Translations under genes and position numbers: made by a program
The notes under the pieces: model-generated
What the model was told of the DNA's origin: nothing
What the model saw: only the letters and a program-made list of their open reading frames with translations
Database searches by the model: none
Shown: positions 61,999 to 64,000 of the stretch, one piece after another
How positions within the stretch are numbered: position 1 is the first letter of the stretch
Layout of the letters: each line of letters begins with the position of its first letter
Assembly (NCBI GenBank): GCA_049293015.1
Contig: JBATSB010000114.1
Span: 1 to 64,000 of the forward strand
DNA: 64,000 bases
Source: UBA2330 sp049293015
Lineage (GTDB): Bacteria; Bacteroidota; Ignavibacteria; Tepidaquicellales; Tepidaquicellaceae
Reading direction: 5' to 3'

Positions 61999-63273
61999 TT
62001 AGTCTTCCGGTTTTGTAAGTGGAGCAAATTCCTGTATAATACGTGCAGATGCGCCAAAAGTAAAATAACTCCATATCCATGTAATCAGAATGGTTACTCT
62101 GTTTTTAAATCCTACCTGATAAAAAAGATGAACAAACAGCCAAAGCAGCCAAGCCAATGTTCCTGTGATCTTAAAATTAGAAACTTCACCAACTGCATCC
62201 ATCCTGCCAATAGTTGCCATGTTACCTTTATTCAGATATTTAAAAGGCTCGTTGCTTTTTCCATTAATTTTATTGATGATATATTTTGACACATACGTAC
62301 CCTGCTGCATTGCCACTGCTGATATACCCGGAAGCGGTTTGCCGTCAGCATCGGTAAAGTCTGCAGCATCGCCAATCACAAATACGTCTGGATATTCATT
62401 TAAGGAGCAGTATTTATTTACTTTAACTCTCTGTTGTCTGTCCACATCAAAACCTGAATCTGCATTAAGAGGTACAGCTTTTACACCTGCTGCCCAAATG
62501 ATTAAATTTCCGTTCAAAGTTCTTTCACCTTCAGGTCCTTTTATAAATACAGAATTTTTTTCAATATTGAGAACCCTACTATTCAGCAAAACAATAACCC
62601 CTCTTTTCTCAAGACGCTTTTTCGTATAGATGGAAAGTTTTCTGTCAAAGGAAGGGAGCAGATCAGAACCTCCTTCAATAAGTATGATCTTAGATTTGCG
62701 CGTGTCAATATTTCTGAAGTCATCATTAATGATACTGTTTGAAAGTTCGGCAATAGAACCTGCAAGTTCCACACCTGTAGGACCTCCGCCGATTATAATG
62801 TATTTTAAAAGTTCACCTGCCCTGTCCGGATGATTTTCCGCTTCCTCAAAAGAAAAGAGAAGTTTATTTCGTATAGACAGCGCATCCATTAAATTCTTTA
62901 ATCCAAGTGTATAATCTTTCCAGACATTATGTCCAAAATAACTTGTCATTGCACCTGTGGCAATGATGAGATAATCATATGATAAAACTTTGTCGTTAAG
63001 AATAATTTTTTTATTTGCTTTATCAATTTCTGTTACTTCATCCATAAGAACAGTAATGTTTTTCCTTTTATATGTAAGCGATCTTGTAGGAATGGCAATG
63101 TCAGCAGGATTTAAAACAGCAGTAGCAACCTGATACAGCAAGGGCTGAAAGAGGTGATGATTTTTTCTGTCAATAAATGTGATCCTGAGATTCTTGTCTT
63201 TAGACAGTTTCTTAACAGTCTGAAGACCTGCGAATCCTGCGCCGATCACTATCACATGCTTTTTCTCACTCAT
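61999..63273 (-). CDS. ndh: Type II NADH dehydrogenase (NDH-2)
   Basis: A 424-residue flavoprotein: FAD motif G-A-G-F-A-G-L-Q (11-18), D-R-K-N-H-H-L-F-Q-P-L-L-Y-Q, NADH motif I-I-G-G-G-P-T-G-V-E-L-A-G, and V-I-G-D-A-A-D. The hydrophobic end L-L-W-L-F-V-H-L-F-Y-Q-V-G-F would help it attach to the membrane. It moves electrons from NADH to quinone without pumping protons and could feed quinol to Alternative Complex III in this window. It lies 19 bp upstream of the YciI-like gene, so the two may be co-transcribed. Confidence 0.95.
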   Translation of the reverse strand: MSEKKHVIVIGAGFAGLQTVKKLSKDKNLRITFIDRKNHHLFQPLLYQVATAVLNPADIAIPTRSLTYKRKNITVLMDEVTEIDKANKKIILNDKVLSYDYLIIATGAMTSYFGHNVWKDYTLGLKNLMDALSIRNKLLFSFEEAENHPDRAGELLKYIIIGGGPTGVELAGSIAELSNSIINDDFRNIDTRKSKIILIEGGSDLLPSFDRKLSIYTKKRLEKRGVIVLLNSRVLNIEKNSVFIKGPEGERTLNGNLIIWAAGVKAVPLNADSGFDVDRQQRVKVNKYCSLNEYPDVFVIGDAADFTDADGKPLPGISAVAMQQGTYVSKYIINKINGKSNEPFKYLNKGNMATIGRMDAVGEVSNFKITGTLAWLLWLFVHLFYQVGFKNRVTILITWIWSYFTFGASARIIQEFAPLTKPED

Positions 63274-63882
63274 TAATTTGCCAATTAAATTTGGTTTGTA
63301 AAAATTGATATGCAGTCATAAAAATGTTTTGTAAAAATAAGATTTATAGATCAATGATTTGAATGAAAAATAAATACTTTAGTAAAAGTTAGAATGAATC
63401 CTTATTTCAAAGATTCGAATTAAAGAAAATAAAAACTACTTCGAGTCTTGGCAATTAATTTTAAATTGTGACCAACAATAGAGAATTCCCCCTGAGGAGA
63501 GACTGTCTCAAAACAGCAATTTTACCACCAAGGCACTAAGAAAAAATCATTGAAAACAAAATACTTTGTGTCTTTGTGTCTTTGTGTCTTTGTGGTATTT
63601 ATTATAAAAATATTTTGTGACAGTTTCAGGGAAAGGAAGGTCATGGGAGTTATCAAGCCGCAGTTGAGATTATCAAAAATTTATATGAACTATAAAATGT
63701 ACATGTTAAATTATTTTTATATTTCTATTTCATATTTTTTCAGCTTCGTCCAGTTTGCTATTACCATTTAATTACGATTTGAAATTTGTAATTTGCGATA
63801 AAATTCAACAGGCAATATTTTTTAAAATATCTATATAGTATGTATCAATGAATAATTCAACTATAGCAAATATTATAAAGGA
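63274..63882. other. Intergenic region with a degenerate dispersed repeat
   Basis: About 610 bp without a gene. It carries GACTGTCTC and TTTACCACCAAGGCACTAAG (about 63505-63540), then repeated TTTGTGTC near 63568-63595, both related to 18140-18180, and a AATTTGTAATTTG heptamer relative near 63780. A + strand open frame over the TTTGTGTC repeats is an artefact. Confidence 0.65.
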
Positions 63883-64000
63883 TTGAATACTTTTAAAAAA
63901 TATCTTCCGGATTGTTTGATCTTCATCATCCTTTTGATCATCGGAATAAAAATTTCATTTCATTCCGAACTCATTACAGATATAGATCCGTTTGATGAAT
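63883..64000 (+). CDS. Start of a membrane protein, cut by the window end
   Basis: An open frame beginning at TTG and continuing off the window (39 residues seen). The stop upstream is at 63853. It begins M-N-T-F-K-K-Y-L-P-D and has one hydrophobic helix of about 14 residues (C-L-I-F-I-I-L-L-I-I-G-I) followed by D-I-D-P-F-D-E. It resembles the start of a polytopic glycosyltransferase-like protein, but too little is visible to name it. TTG is the only start in the frame. Confidence 0.5.
   Translation, partial: MNTFKKYLPDCLIFIILLIIGIKISFHSELITDIDPFDE

Noticed and set aside
63550..63771. Plus-strand open frame with a hydrophobic C/V/F start
   Set aside because: The first 20 codons come from TTTGTGTC repeats, and the rest is AT-driven; no conserved motif.
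1..64000. tRNA and rRNA genes
   Set aside because: No cloverleaf with a TTCGA-type T loop and no rRNA core segment was found on either strand by eye; a tRNAscan or Infernal run would settle this.

Overview
The window looks like a chromosomal segment of an AT-rich, Gram-negative bacterium of the Bacteroidota/Ignavibacteriota (FCB) group, most likely an Ignavibacteria-like lineage. The evidence is a PorX-type response regulator, a DUF4835/PorD protein and a PorV/PorQ-like barrel (type IX secretion associated); Alternative Complex III coupled to an A2-type haem-copper oxidase; dockerin-like C-termini on an exported protein; few Shine-Dalgarno sequences; and at least one clear TTTG-N20-TAnnTTTG promoter. 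No rRNA, tRNA or CRISPR array was seen. The phylum call is an inference from gene content.

Layout: 0-3.7 kb holds a degenerate tandem repeat, a SWIM zinc-finger protein, a hicB-hicA toxin-antitoxin pair and a palindromic repeat cluster. 3.7-11.1 kb is a housekeeping run on the + strand: porX, tsaE, tsaB, accD, panC, a GlmU pyrophosphorylase domain, glmM and a lipoprotein, closed by a terminator. 11.3-16.0 kb is xdhA-xdhB-xdhC for a molybdenum hydroxylase. 16.3-22.5 kb holds a HEAT-repeat protein, an orphan nuoJ, serS, an RmlD-like reductase, a PfkB kinase and an aldo/keto reductase. 22.5-27.4 kb carries envelope genes (PorV/Q-like, PorD-like, OmpA with thrombospondin type 3 repeats) and a sirtuin.

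27.6-43.4 kb is one long minus-strand respiratory locus. In transcription order it reads ActA, a small Tat-like protein, ActB, ActC, an ActD-ActE fusion, ActF, a membrane-anchored cytochrome c, SCO, oxidase subunits I, III, IV and II, haem O synthase, and a polytopic protein with a C-terminal cytochrome c. It would oxidise quinol and pass electrons through c-type haems to oxygen. A second quinone-reducing enzyme, NDH-2, sits at 62-63.3 kb.

43.7-54 kb is accessory: an HMA-domain lipoprotein, a tandemly duplicated glycine-rich gene, an amphipathic repeat protein, a MITE-like nested inverted repeat, a dockerin-domain pseudogene, a helical protein of unknown function, an exported dockerin-like protein behind a structured RNA leader, and a DUF5916 outer-membrane protein. 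54.3-56.2 kb is psuK-psuG (pseudouridine catabolism). 56.4-58.0 kb is a split HipA toxin system (hipB-hipS-hipT, HipBST-like) behind four evenly spaced 18-bp palindromic operators. The rest holds an RSH-like HD hydrolase, an AbrB-type DNA-binding protein, a GC-richer dinB, a YciI-like protein, ndh, and the start of a membrane protein running off the window.

The items most worth following up are the HipBST operator array, the RNA leader at 49.26 kb, the ActD-ActE fusion and extra cytochromes in the respiratory locus, and the MITE-like element beside the pseudogene. All functions are inferred from sequence only; no database search was run.
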